NCBI RefSeq assembly: GCF_020360975.1
Contig: NW_025408672.1
Coordinates: 3,906,001-3,970,000, forward strand
Direction of reading: 5' to 3'
Length of the DNA stretch: 64,000 bases
Source of the DNA: Hirsutella rhossiliensis
Taxonomy: Eukaryota; Ascomycota; Sordariomycetes; Hypocreales; Ophiocordycipitaceae
This document shows positions 8,691 through 18,586 of this stretch, piece after piece; position 1 is the first letter of the stretch; each line of letters starts with the position of its first letter. The position numbers and the translations under genes were made by a program. The notes under the pieces are model-generated. The model ran no database searches, was not told where the DNA came from, and saw only the letters and a list, made by a program, of their open reading frames with translations.

Positions 8691-9223
8691 ACGAAGTACA
8701 CAGAAAGTGAGGAAGGAAACTCATATAAGGGGGATCCGACGAACTCGACAAGAAGCCTGAAGCGAACGCCAGCTAGGCATTGAGGGGCCTCATCATGGAG
8801 ACGCCGGCTGAGGCCGTGAATATGGTGGGGCGAAGCGCGTCGCCTGCGTCGACACCCGCGAAAAGATCGACACGCGTCGTGACTAACAGTATGCATCGGT
8901 CTGCTCTTGGGCGACTCTATTAGCCCCGTCGACGATAGAAACTGGTTGGAGAGTAACAGGGTTGGGGGTCCTGTCCTGTAAGGCGTGGATTCGTGCTGCG
9001 CTCCTTCCGTAGCGGCGGCGTTGGAGAGTCGGACTAGGGGCGAGGACGGCGTCTGCGCCGGTCGCCGGGGTGAGACACCGATCGGGCGGATCAGTGCCGG
9101 GGAGCTGGTTCGGAGCTGAGCCGCACGGGCTAGTGTAGCGAGGTTGGGCGGGGTATGAACACCCAGATCGAAGGGATCTGAGCTGGCATGCGAGCTCGTG
9201 GCAGATGCCATGGCCGCTGCCAA
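8651..9223 (-). CDS. hypothetical ORF, 190 codons, GC-rich
   Basis: The ORF starts MAAAMASATSSHASSDPFDL and is rich in Ser, Pro, Arg and Ala, suggesting disorder. The last 20 codons lie in the SINE-like repeat, so the C terminus is unlikely to be a native one. The N-terminal composition (THTPPNL-type, Pro-rich) would suit a LINE ORF1 N terminus or chance. No family was recognised. Confidence 0.2.
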   Translation of the reverse strand: MAAAMASATSSHASSDPFDLGVHTPPNLATLARAAQLRTSSPALIRPIGVSPRRPAQTPSSPLVRLSNAAATEGAQHESTPYRTGPPTLLLSNQFLSSTGLIESPKSRPMHTVSHDACRSFRGCRRRRRASPHHIHGLSRRLHDEAPQCLAGVRFRLLVEFVGSPLYEFPSSLSVYFVVVGFISPGGRSL

Positions 9224-9417
9224 AGCCAGCGCGAAGCGCGGCTCAATGGCTTTGAGATGCAGATGTTAAGCAATTTGGTTGAAACTACGCTACTTTCTTA
9301 ACAATTGCATGCCAAGAAAGTATGATGACAAAGGAAGGTGGAGGATCTGTAAATAGCTTAGTGTCGCGGCCCTCTAGGGTTGGTCCCTCCAGGCGGAATA
9401 AATTGCAATGCATTGCA

Positions 9418-10842
9418 TTACTCTGCAGTGTATTGCGCCAACGCGGTGTCCGTCGTTATTTTTTCCATCAGATTTCCCTGCGCGCAAATGATAATCTCCA
9501 CCCCCCCGCTTGCCAGCTTCGGCAGAATTATCTGCATATGGGGGAGGAGGCCTGTGCTTGGAGTCCTGAGTGCCTCAATTTTACCGAGCATATTGCCCCA
9601 TTCCATATTGTGCCAGTCAAAATCGGGCCATTTGGTCGATAAGAGATTGAGACCCGGTAAGTCCAAAAGGGAAGTCGGAACTATCGCACCCAAATTAGGT
9701 TGTTTCTTAACAAATTCCATGATGTCGCCGGCATAACTGCCGTTGAACTTTTCGTCAATGTCCATAAGAGCCCGGCGGATTGCTGACGTGACATCCGGTA
9801 GACTGCTCGGTGAGATTATTTGACGAACTGGTAGTTGAACTTGGCCAAACGTCACGAAACAGCCCAATGTAGCTGGGTGGATTGGAGGTTTCAATCGGGT
9901 GCGGCCGCCAACGCAAATGTTGAGGATGGACGTGTCATCGTCCCGGACAGGTGTCCGCGAGAACCGCGCACGCATTACTGATTTCCAAGCCAGAGCTGTG
10001 AGAGCGTCTGTCGTAGAAATATAGCCTGGCGCGGAGGGACCGTTTCGTGAAACATCTCGCTTTAGCCTTACAAGAGCGTCCGGAGTGAAGTGAAAGACTT
10101 GTCCTCGATAATCTTCCGTATTGAGTCCAGGAACTTGGTTTGCGGGGTCCGTGAGTACCGTATATTCTGGATGATCCTCTGATCGGCCCTCAAGACCATT
10201 TGAGGCACAGTCAGAGTCGATCACGGCGTCTCTGTCCTCCAGAAGCCCCTCGTCGGTCGTTGCTGAACCCGACACGGCCCATCCCTCTGCACGACATTCC
10301 TCGGCCCAGATCCTGAGAAAGGTGTTGATGGTGAACGCGTCGAAAATCGAGTGATGAAGACAAACGTTTAGCAACAAACCTTCCCCGATGAAGTTTGCTT
10401 GGGCCAAAATAGCCGGCCATGGCTTGCCGATTGGTGACCAGATGTGAGTTCGACACAGGGCCCCTGGTTGAAATGCAGAAATAGGAAAACGTTTGGCTTT
10501 GAGCTCTGCATATGACATTGGGAAGGCCCGAGGCTCCCTTAAGTCCTTGACCTTAAGAGGAAGAACTTCGTTGGGATCGATTTGTTGCATCTTCAAGGCA
10601 TTTGCTTGAGCAGATTGAGTGTCTGGGACAACTTCGCAGTTGAAAAGTGGAAAGCGCCGCTTTGTGGCGTCAAGACCAGTGCGAAGGACTCGTGATACAG
10701 CAAGAATGTCGTAATTTTTGGGAAGTTGAAAGGGGAAGACGAAGCGACTCCAACATCGGGGAGCGATTTGCTCGAGAGGGGTCAGCAGTGGTACCGCAGC
10801 TCGACCTGATGGCATTGCGGCCATGTTCATTATTGAGCCCAT
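9418..10842 (-). CDS. TRI101-like acyl-CoA-dependent acyltransferase 2 (paralogue)
   Basis: A 474-codon uninterrupted ORF, collinear with acyltransferase 1 and roughly two-thirds identical by eye. The catalytic HXXXD is H164-SIF-D168 in CLHHSIFDA, and the late motif is DFDWHNMEWG. Alignment suggests translation may begin at the tenth codon (MPSGRAAV, 10815), where copy 1 begins. Both copies keep the active-site residues and are open throughout, unlike the mobile-element ORFs around them, so both are probably functional. Their shared orientation suggests an old tandem duplication later split by repeats. The upstream sequence is a SINE-like repeat starting only 26 bp from the ORF, so the promoter may lie in it. 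Confidence 0.85.
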   Translation of the reverse strand: MGSIMNMAAMPSGRAAVPLLTPLEQIAPRCWSRFVFPFQLPKNYDILAVSRVLRTGLDATKRRFPLFNCEVVPDTQSAQANALKMQQIDPNEVLPLKVKDLREPRAFPMSYAELKAKRFPISAFQPGALCRTHIWSPIGKPWPAILAQANFIGEGLLLNVCLHHSIFDAFTINTFLRIWAEECRAEGWAVSGSATTDEGLLEDRDAVIDSDCASNGLEGRSEDHPEYTVLTDPANQVPGLNTEDYRGQVFHFTPDALVRLKRDVSRNGPSAPGYISTTDALTALAWKSVMRARFSRTPVRDDDTSILNICVGGRTRLKPPIHPATLGCFVTFGQVQLPVRQIISPSSLPDVTSAIRRALMDIDEKFNGSYAGDIMEFVKKQPNLGAIVPTSLLDLPGLNLLSTKWPDFDWHNMEWGNMLGKIEALRTPSTGLLPHMQIILPKLASGGVEIIICAQGNLMEKITTDTALAQYTAE

Positions 10843-10867
10843 CTTGATGGCGGAGATTATCGCCCGG

Positions 10868-11090
10868 CAGACCGCGCTTCAGTCGCTGAAGGTAGGACGC
10901 TGAACACTTGGAGAAACTGACCTTCAAGCAGGCCTGTCATGTCACAGCGAAGGAGGCTGGAAACTGATAAAAAGAAGCGTGGGGCTTTAGGTGAGATGGA
11001 ACCATGTACAGAAGGTACATAGGTTAGCGTAGTGGCTCTATAGGGGGAACCCTCCGGGCGTAATACAACTAAAAAAATAAAAAATAAAAA
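10868..11090 (+). repeat. SINE-like dispersed repeat, copy 2 with A-rich tail
   Basis: It begins AGACCGCGCTTCAG, has an A-box-like TTAGCGTAGTGGCTC near its end, then GGGGGAACCCTCCGGGCG and TAATACAAC followed by a tail of AAAAAAATAAAAAATAAAAA. The tail marks a retroposed 3' end. It may be a SINE or the 3' end of a LINE. Confidence 0.6.
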
Positions 11091-11314
11091 GGGGTGTGAC
11101 AAAGGCCAGCTCCATAAGCCGTCCCGACCAATAGAACTGTCTGCCCAGACTCGACGCTCCCTAAGTTAATAGCTAGCTTTGCAAGCGACATGCATATGTA
11201 GCCATGACTGCACTTGTCAGATTCTAGGTGACGTCGGTAGATGGAAAAGACAAGGTGTGAGATAGGAACTTCAGCCCTCTACTAGTGCCAGTTGATGCTC
11301 ATGTACCTTGAGGA

Positions 11315-11665
11315 ATGAAAGGTTCTTCCTTCCACCTCCTTACCCCGCGATCCTCCACCACCCAACGCACGGACCGCAGCCCAGAGAGCAACTGTCTCAA
11401 AACTCCACGAACCAGCCACGTCATGGAGAAAGGACAAGACATGAGCCTCAACGTGGCACCAGTAAAAGTGTTCAAGTTCCAGAATCTTTGGGGCATTACC
11501 CCACTAGTGCAGCTGCGTTACAATGCATGTCTTGTCATGCCGCGGGATAGGTCCACTGTGCTTGATGCTTTCTTTGTATGCCACCAGTTAATTGATGGTA
11601 AGCTTTGCCTGTTTAGGCAGTGGCAGCCGCCTAGCGCTGGCAGGCAGCCGCAGCCACTTACTTAG
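11315..11665 (+). CDS. hypothetical ORF inside the duplicated block
   Basis: A 116-codon ORF (MKGSSFHLLTPRSS...) that is identical at 31807-32157. Neither strand shows a recognisable domain. Perfect preservation reflects the recency of the duplication and is not evidence of coding. Its segment LNVAPVKVFKFQNLWGITPL looks protein-like, so a captured exon is possible. Confidence 0.2.
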   Translation: MKGSSFHLLTPRSSTTQRTDRSPESNCLKTPRTSHVMEKGQDMSLNVAPVKVFKFQNLWGITPLVQLRYNACLVMPRDRSTVLDAFFVCHQLIDGKLCLFRQWQPPSAGRQPQPLT

Positions 11666-11903
11666 GCTTTGATACGACATGCTTGGTGTCATGCAATAAT
11701 GTAATTGGCTTGTTTCAATAGGTAGTCGACCTGACGAACTGATTGACAAGCAAATCTCACACAAAAACTAATACAGAAAAGGGAAAGTAACTTTATCCCA
11801 ACGCCGGCCTCCTTCATTGTCTCGCGAAGGAGAGATCAAAAGTGGGCATAAATGTGAATAAAGGGACTTTTCGTAGGTAAATTCTCAGATTGTGGGAATG
11901 GTA

Positions 11904-11930
11904 TTAGTAGTAGTAGTAGTAGTAGTAGTA
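11904..11930. repeat. TAG trinucleotide microsatellite
   Basis: About nine TAG units lie between the truncated copia LTR and the pogo element. The preceding TGTGGGAATGGTA resembles the start of the gypsy LTR (TGTGGGAATTGTAG), so an LTR-derived sequence may underlie it. Confidence 0.8.
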
Positions 11931-11937
11931 TTGATTA

Positions 11938-13869
11938 CCCGTGCCACGCCCCACTTAATCTCGCGTTCGTTCCTCACCAGCTCCATAAGCTGGTGCTGGA
12001 CACCGCAGTAGCCAGTACACCGCAATAGCCAGATTTTCGATTCCTCCAACTAAAATCGCTTCAGCCACCTCGTTCCCCGCTCAGAATCGCATATTTCCAC
12101 CCTGGGTAGCCTTCCAGATGCCCTCCATCTACGAGCCTTTTTTGCTGCTTCTTCAAACCATCTCCTGCGCGCGCTGCGTGCCTTCAACTCCGCGGCCTCG
12201 ACCACCTTTCTAGCCTTAGCGATTTGGTCTTCTTCTTTTTTCTGTACCATTTCACGGCCTTGGGCTACCGTCAAAACCCCTCCGGATTGCAGTTGCGTGT
12301 TCTTCATCGCCTTACGTTGTTGTTGGATGCGTTCGGCCATTTTGGTCCTTCCCAGATCTCTTTTGGTCTGCACAAGTTCGGTAGCCAGAGATAGTGATCC
12401 CCGAATAAAGCGACCCAAATCACGAGAAAACTCGGGATTTAGATCCTCGTCTTCTTGGAGTACGATCTCGAGTTTATCAGCTACTTTGTTTATTTGCCGA
12501 AGAGTCAGTGGCGTCTCGAATGGTGAAGAGTGTGGTTCTAAATTGGGGGGAGGAGTGGGCGTCTTTTTCGTCTGACGAGCCTCCAGCAGCTGGAGTACCG
12601 CTTGTGGATTCGGTGGCCAGATTCCCGTTTTTCGGAATGCAGAGCGAATAGTATTTTGTCTGAAGGCTTGTGATCGTACTTGCTGAATGCAGGAAAGAAA
12701 TTCGAGTTTGGTTATATTGACAAGGCCGTCTCGAACCATAACTTCCAGCGCTTTGGCGTGGTAGTGCTTCAATGGCTGGAATACCACAACATCCAGAGGC
12801 TGGAGTAGATGCGTGAGATTCGGGGGCATACCGAATGGAATGATGCCGTGTTCGTCGCAATACTGAATGAATTGCCTTGTGTGGTGGGAGCCATGGCCAT
12901 CGAGAATTAGCAGACGCTTCGAGCTTCTCGAGGTCTTTGCCGAATGCTTGTCAAAATGTTGAAGCCATTCCAGACTAATTTCGTCGTTTGAGTAGCCGGT
13001 CGATGTAGGTCGGATAGCTGTATCGGGATCTAGACCAGGTATCTGATACCATGAGGTCATGTGCATCTGTCCAGATAGGATTAAGAAAGCGGGAATGAAA
13101 GCTCCACCAGCCGAGATAGCCTCGATCGCAGTGGCAGACTCCTGTTCTCAGGATAGCAAAATAATGGGCTCTCTTTCGTTTAGTGACGACCAATTGATCT
13201 TTGCCAACTCCGATCCGAAATCCGGTCTCGTCCATATTCCAGATATCTTCAGGAGGTATACCCTTCTCTTGGATGACCTTGTGGAGGCTCTGGAAATACT
13301 GATTGACGCGGGTGAGGTCTTCGGAGGCTTGACGTTCTGAGTGGAGCTTCTTTTGAAGCTTCTTGAAGTAGCCGTGACGTTTGAGAAAGCGAGAAGTCCA
13401 CCTGCTACCAATAACGAGATCGGCTTGACCAGATCGCTGATGCAAGATGTGATTTGCCGCATCGGTGACGAACTCTGGGCGTACCGCAAGGTTGATATTG
13501 TCAAGGCGATCGATGTAACGACACAAAGCCGCCTCTTCTGGTCGCGATAGCTTCAAATTCGTGGCTGGTCTGCCTGTTTTGGGAGGACGGCCTTCAAGGC
13601 GGTATCGCAATCGATTGCGTGGTACGCCGAATTCCCGAGCAACCGTGGCCACCTTCGCACCAGAAAAATGTTCAATATATCGAAGAGCTTCTTGGATACG
13701 TGCTTCCATCTCTGCAAGTCAAAGGATTGTGATCTGGTTGAAGTGTAGGTGATTGAAGTTAGACGGTGAAAATTCTGGCTATTGCGGTGTACTGGCTACT
13801 GTGGTGTCCAGCACCAGCTTATGGAGCTGGTGAGGAACGAACGCGAGATTAAGTGGGGCGTGGCACGGG
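11938..13869 (-). mobile_element. pogo-type Tc1/mariner element 1, 95-bp inverted repeats, TA target
   Basis: Terminal inverted repeats lie at 11938-12032 and 13775-13869. They begin CCCGTGCCACGCCCC, match at 94 of 95 positions, and are flanked by TA on both sides (11936-11937 and 13870-13871). Each contains the internal palindrome CCAGCTCCATAAGCTGG. The 1.93-kb element carries one minus-strand transposase gene. Near-perfect long inverted repeats imply recent insertion. Confidence 0.9.
12050..13709 (-). pseudogene. pogo-family DDE transposase (frameshifted)
   Basis: The frame from 13709 encodes an N-terminal helix-turn-helix of the psq/CENP-B type (ALRYIEHFSGAKVATVAREFG, split here as residues 9-29). 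It is followed by a CENP-B-like second DNA-binding region and the first catalytic Asp in DIWNMDETGFRIG. The second frame (13066-12050) carries the second Asp in LLILDGHGSHHTRQF, then HLLQPLDVVVFQPLK with the third acid, and a long basic coiled C terminus. The switch lies at about 13150, where GAGAACAGGAGTCTGCC appears to lack a G. The protein acts in the nucleus on the element ends. With the frame restored it would be about 550 residues, normal for fungal pogo elements. Confidence 0.8.
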
Positions 13870-14910
13870 TACCGTCTGGGACATCCCTATAAGGGCAAAA
13901 GACGTGCTAGGCTAGAGAAGACTAGATACATAGAATATCCCGAGTACCTGGACTAAGGACCGTGTGTAGCACCTAACCACTCCATCTAGCAATTCTGAGG
14001 CTCTGAGGCCGGTCGGAAATTCGGGGCCCTTCCCCCGTCAGCGGGTTCCAGGCACGGCAGTGAAGCTGTAATAGTAGTCAGTCTTTGGCCGAGGCCGGGT
14101 GACTGAGAAAGCCCACGAAGTCATGGGCCGGCCGCAAGCCCTCGAGGAGGGCCTACGGGGCAGAAAGAAAAGAAAAGAAAAAGGAAGCAGAGAGTGTAGC
14201 AATGTTAGTCGGGGATTCGCCCCGATGGCGATTGTCTTCTCCGCAGGAGCGTTCGATCCGGGCCACTTCGTGGTTATGACAGTCGGCGAAGTCCCCGTGC
14301 CTGCTCCTCGTAGCAAGCAGGTGGTGGAGGTGTTGTCGATTGGTGTGCAGCCCGGGGACACCCGGGTGAGGCCTTGAGCTCTAGGCTCTTGTAGCTCCTC
14401 GGGGCCCCGCGGCCCACCAGTCCAGAGGAAGTCGTGGCCGCTGGGCGGCAGAAAGGGCCGCAAGGCGGCAAAGTTCGGAGCCGCGAGACGGCAGAAGGAG
14501 GCAGAGCCGCAAGGCGGCAGAAGGCGAGGCCAGCCAGTAAAGGCGGCAGAGGGTGCGAGGCAGCGCGAGGCGTGCCAGGAAGGGCGAGAAGAAGTCGGGC
14601 CGCGAGGCGGCAGAAGAGGTCGGGGCCGCGAGGCGGCAGAAGTCGAGGCCAGCAAGTAAAGGCGGCAGAAGAAGGCGATGCCGCGAGGCGGCAGAAGGCG
14701 AGGCAGCGCGAGGCATGCCGTTATTCGAGACCAGCTTCCCAAGAGGAGACGAACTCTCCAAAGTCTGCCTTTGGTGCTTGCTAGAGCCCCGTTAGGGCTA
14801 GAGAGGCAGAAGCATGGTCGGGTGACCTGAAAATAATTATCCACTAACAGGCTGCTAACAGCCCGCAGAAGAGAAGAATTTTTACAGGGGAGAGTTGTGT
14901 GGGAATGGTA
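13870..14910. other. gene-poor stretch with GC-rich degenerate repeats
   Basis: The long ORFs here on both strands come from biased composition. From about 14450 to 14715 the core GGCGGCAGAAG recurs about nine times with spacers of 15-50 bp. From 14822 a segment ending AGAATTTTTACAGGGGAGAG recurs at 50927-50941, so a dispersed repeat is present. No gene was recognised. Confidence 0.5.
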
Positions 14911-17022
14911 AGGGATTTTCCGATGATCTGCCGGATCTGGTGATCTGCCGGATTGCGGCGACTTCGCACGCTCAACATCAATCGACAATAGCTCAACAAC
15001 AACGGTGCCAATTGACGTATCCTTTGATTTCCTGAATCATCAGAAGCAGTGAAAGTCTGGCATATATTTAGAACTTTTATCTAGGGGCAATGCGCTGCGG
15101 TGCTGACATCAAACCAAGCAACGGCCAAAATAGGATGCCGACAGATTGTGTAAGTCATTTCAGCCAATACAGCAAAAACAGAACATTATTGGCTTTCATC
15201 GTAGGCTTTAATCATGTGGGATTCTCCCATTCTATCCATAGTGCAGAACTTGGCTCAGGATACTGCAAAAATGGGGTTGGAAGGGCGAGCTGGATAACTT
15301 CATTCTACGCACCCGTAATGAGCCAGATTGAACGTGATTCGACGGTACAAGCATCTTCTGAAAAGAACCTATCTATGCATCTGAATGTAAGGTTTATTTT
15401 TAGCTTGAAATTCAGTGCGCGAGGCTCCGCTTTCACACCTGACAAGGAAAGACGTGCACGAAAATTGAGAAATTCGACACCCTACCCTAAAACACGTATA
15501 ACATGGATGAAATGGGCTTTCTATTCCTTATGAGCATTTGAACGAACAGGGTATTCCTCTTATTATAAGAAAACAAGGCAAAATTGCTCGGCGTATTAAA
15601 AAATGGCAACCCATCCTCCCTTACGTTCAAGATGTGCGTCAGTCAAGAGATGGCATCGCTGCCCCATTTCTCATCCACCAAGACAAGCCAGCACAAACTC
15701 TGGACTTTTGGTTCGTGAAACGTGAATCAAGTCGTCAATAAATATTTTTAACACGTCAAAAACGAGGTGGACGAATCACAATATTTGAAATGAGCAGCTC
15801 ACCGGTACGTTCGACCGGTTTACCAGGGTGAAAGCTCGAAACGGTTGTGCTTATCGCCTTTGGTTCCCGATGGCCACTTAACCATTTTAGTATCGAATTT
15901 ATGGAGTGGTGTGACCGGCACCGAGTGATCGTTGTGGTGTTTCCTCAATCCATTCATCGGCTGCAACCCTTGATGTATCGTTATTCAGCCTCTCTCAACA
16001 GCGTATACGCATGATCTTATCCAGTACACAGACAAATCAAAAGGTTCATTGGATTGCTGAAATCGAAGATCTAGACTGTGTTTTGGAACGCATTTCAGGA
16101 AGTAGTCGAGAAGTCCTCTGTTGATGCTGGCCGCAACAGCCGAAGGCTGAGCAGCACCCTCGGGAGCCCTCAATATGAGTTTTAAGTGCTTGATATGAGA
16201 GTTAAAGTATGCAGAGAACAAGTAGTCACAAGAACCAGCGCAGGCAGACCGGTAAGGCTTCAAAGATGATCTCTTCTGCTGTACAGATTCTAGTGCAGAC
16301 GAGGTGTTTAGCTCTAAAATTGTGGCTCAAGCTCGCCAAAAATGACAGTGAAAGGACTCCAAAAGAAAGAGGAGGCTCTGAAGAAGGAGGCCTGAAAGCT
16401 TCAGCGACAGCAGAAGGCAGCGGAGCAAAAGCTCTCGCTCTAGAGAAGAGGAAGCAATGAGAGGCGGAAATTGGGAGAAAACGACGGATGACGGAGGCCG
16501 TGAAGCAAAATAAGGAGATAAATTGGCATTATTAACAAGAGCTGAAGATTTTGAAAGTGGAAAAGCCACAGAAAATGCAGAATGAGCGACGGGTGGCTTC
16601 TGAGGGTCGCGAGAGGAGTCAGGATGTTCACGCTGCAAAAATTGTCACTCTTCCGTTCACACCAGAGCGGGCCATAGCATTGCAGGTACCAAACACACTA
16701 TATAATAACGCAAATAATAAGGCAATGATAACTTCAAACGACATATCCTGTCCTCAAAGGCCCTCTTTAGCTGTTGATAGTGATCGGGAGGCAATGGGTG
16801 CATTTCGGGGACTTGCGCGATCGGAGAGTAACAGAAGACGACCTCGATGGCTGGATGACTTCAAAAAGATTGAGTGGCATCTTTGAGCATTATTAACTGC
16901 TCTTATAAGATTTTAGAACAATTCAAATAGTATTCGTGAAGTTATTCTCAGTTCTTTGCTGGAATGCAATGAGCCCAAAATCCGGCGAATCGCCAGATCC
17001 GGCAGATCACCGGAAAATCCCT
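14911..17022 (+). mobile_element. decayed pogo-type element 2 with 44-bp inverted repeats, TA target
   Basis: Inverted repeats at 14911-14954 and 16979-17022 start AGGGATTTTCC and match at about 40 of 44 positions. TA lies on both sides (14909-14910 and 17023-17024). Within them the sequence GATCTGCCGGATCTGG gives direct sub-repeats. The interior holds remnants of a plus-strand transposase. This is clearly older than element 1. Confidence 0.8.
15478..16875 (+). pseudogene. decayed pogo transposase remnant
   Basis: Fragments in different frames read NMDEMGFLF (about 15500, cognate of the NMDETGF block with its catalytic Asp) and FPQSIHRLQPLMYRYSASLN (about 15950-16005, cognate of the PPHSTHRLQPLDVGLF block, the Asp after PL replaced). 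A Lys/Glu-rich coiled tail follows (16330-16600). There are many stops in every frame. It has no coding capacity. Confidence 0.65.
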
Positions 17023-17410
17023 TATTACTCGTCCCACAGACCCACGTAAAGTGGGTCCTCACCACCTGTCTGTGTCAACCACCTGGCTGTGTCACTTCAC
17101 CGCTTCAAGTGTCGAGAAGAAGGTCCGAACGAGTTGAGGTCTCTAGGTCTCTCTAGGTAATACAGCTTGAAACCAGGTAAGAAGGGAAGTCTGCAGACTG
17201 TTGTTTCTTCTTCCTAGACCACTGAGGGGTCCGGAGGATCTCCTATTCGAACGGGGACCCTTTGAGGAGTCCGGCATAACTATTACTGGCTCGGGGACCT
17301 CGAGAGACTGAACTATCGATTTCATAGCTAGAAGAGCTATTTGATCGGGGAGATGGAGCTGATGTTGCTGACGTAGATGACTTACGTGGCCTTCAGTAAG
17401 TGGCAAGAAG
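17023..17410. other. intergenic or older repeat sequence left of copia B
   Basis: I see no gene. The minus-strand ORF of 17550-17143 overlaps the copia LTR and has no recognisable domain. The segment contains short direct repeats (CCACCTGTCTGTGTCAACC and CACCTGGCTGTGTCAC, 17070-17097). Confidence 0.3.
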
Positions 17411-17601
17411 TGCCCTCTTCCTGATAGAATGTATACTATACCTGAAAACGGGATATCAACTTGGGAGAAGCGTGGAGGGATATAAAAGGGGCTGCTTGAA
17501 CGGGGGAGGGAGAAAAAAAAACATCTGATGGGGTGATACTCGACCTTCAAAAAGTCCCTTTATCCACGTTTATGCCCGCTTTTGCTCTCTCCTTCGCGAG
17601 A
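17411..17601 (+). repeat. 5' LTR of copia family B
   Basis: The right end (CTCTCCTTCGCGAGA, 17587-17601) is fixed by the primer site. The left end is inferred at TGCCCTCTTCC by alignment with the related solo LTR at 32312-32533. A TATA box (GGGATATAAAAGGGG) lies at about 17477-17491, in the right place for the element promoter. LTR ends are TG...GA. Confidence 0.55.
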
Positions 17602-17743
17602 GTTATGAGCCCGGGAGAAACAGAACTGTTTCTGTAACTTCCGGTGGCAAAGTTGCAACCTTGAGAAAGAACCCCTTCCCGCACGCTTCACACCACCTCG
17701 GCTTATCTTCGCCACCTTTTCGGCCCCTCTACGGCAGTTGAAG

Positions 17744-18586
17744 ATGTCGAAGACCTCGGCTATGGCTACGACGAAGCGAACGATTCTAACGGAGCCCCAG
17801 GACTGGGACCGTTGGGTTAAGGAGATTAGAGCCCGTGTGGATAGAACTATCCACAAGTTGATCTTTCGAGACGGATCAAATGCTCTGGAGCCCCCTAACC
17901 GACCTAGCTTCACTGACTTTGCTGAAGAAGCTACCCACTACGTCGACCTTAACTCCATAAATCAGAGAGCTTATTCTGTTGCTACTGCTGACTATGAAAG
18001 CAGGCGTAGGGAATACCTTTACGAGACTAAGCTAATCACTGCAGCCCGTACAGCTATTACGGAGTCTATCAGCACTGCTAAACTTACCTCCCTTCGAGAG
18101 GGGGATACGCTTCGGCAGTGGCTGCAGAAGCTGGAAGCATCGACTGCTCCTTCACGCGGCTTTATGACTGACCGAATTAGGAAGCAGTATTCTAGTCACC
18201 TTCATGCTAGTACTAAGACTAACATACTAGACTGGCTGACTAAGTGGGAAGAGATTATAGAAGAAGCTGACCTTTACTTCCTATCTGAGGCACTAACAGG
18301 CCAGTGGCTACGAGATATAGCTAGCGTCATCCGACCTCTTAGCGACGGATACGCTACTATCTTCTACGAAGATAGCCGAAGAATCGATGAAGAAGCAGCA
18401 ACTGCTCAATATAGGGTCTATCAAGCTCTTCGACCAGACTCTATAGGAAGCACGCCTACTTTGGCAGCAGTACCACCTTCTTCGACTCACTGGACCTTTC
18501 AGCTTGTTGCTAGAAAATCAGAGAAATTGCAGAGCAACAGCCGCACCAGCAGAAAGGAGGAATCAAGAGAGGTGCCGGCTTTCTAG
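17744..18586 (+). CDS. copia gag, family B (truncated before zinc knuckle)
   Basis: Starts MSKTSAMATTKRTILTEPQD and reads 281 codons. It is collinear with gag of the full copia element at 53806 (shared TILTEPQDWD, RARVD and HKLIF segments), including the ASTAP loop and the TGQWLRDIAS helix. It stops at 18584-18586. The zinc knuckle CPACGRISHVLSDC is intact but in another frame at 18704-18745, so a frame lesion lies between. Gag builds the particle in the cytoplasm. Confidence 0.65.
   Translation: MSKTSAMATTKRTILTEPQDWDRWVKEIRARVDRTIHKLIFRDGSNALEPPNRPSFTDFAEEATHYVDLNSINQRAYSVATADYESRRREYLYETKLITAARTAITESISTAKLTSLREGDTLRQWLQKLEASTAPSRGFMTDRIRKQYSSHLHASTKTNILDWLTKWEEIIEEADLYFLSEALTGQWLRDIASVIRPLSDGYATIFYEDSRRIDEEAATAQYRVYQALRPDSIGSTPTLAAVPPSSTHWTFQLVARKSEKLQSNSRTSRKEESREVPAF

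Larger units (their letters stand above)
10868..11890. repeat. 1.02-kb duplicated block, copy 1
   Basis: This block repeats at 31362-32382. Length differs by only two bases (GTGTGAC against GTGAC at about 11096). I see four substitutions, all within the first 130 bases, and none afterwards. It contains a SINE-like repeat (10868-11090), about 730 bp of unassigned DNA, and the first 71 bp of a minus-orientation copia LTR (from 11820). Here the LTR breaks off at 11890, whereas copy 2 continues through it. Confidence 0.9.

Noticed and set aside
14038..14988. Long ORFs on both strands (up to 316 codons)
   Set aside because: They overlap one another and reflect GC-rich low-complexity repeats; no domain was seen.
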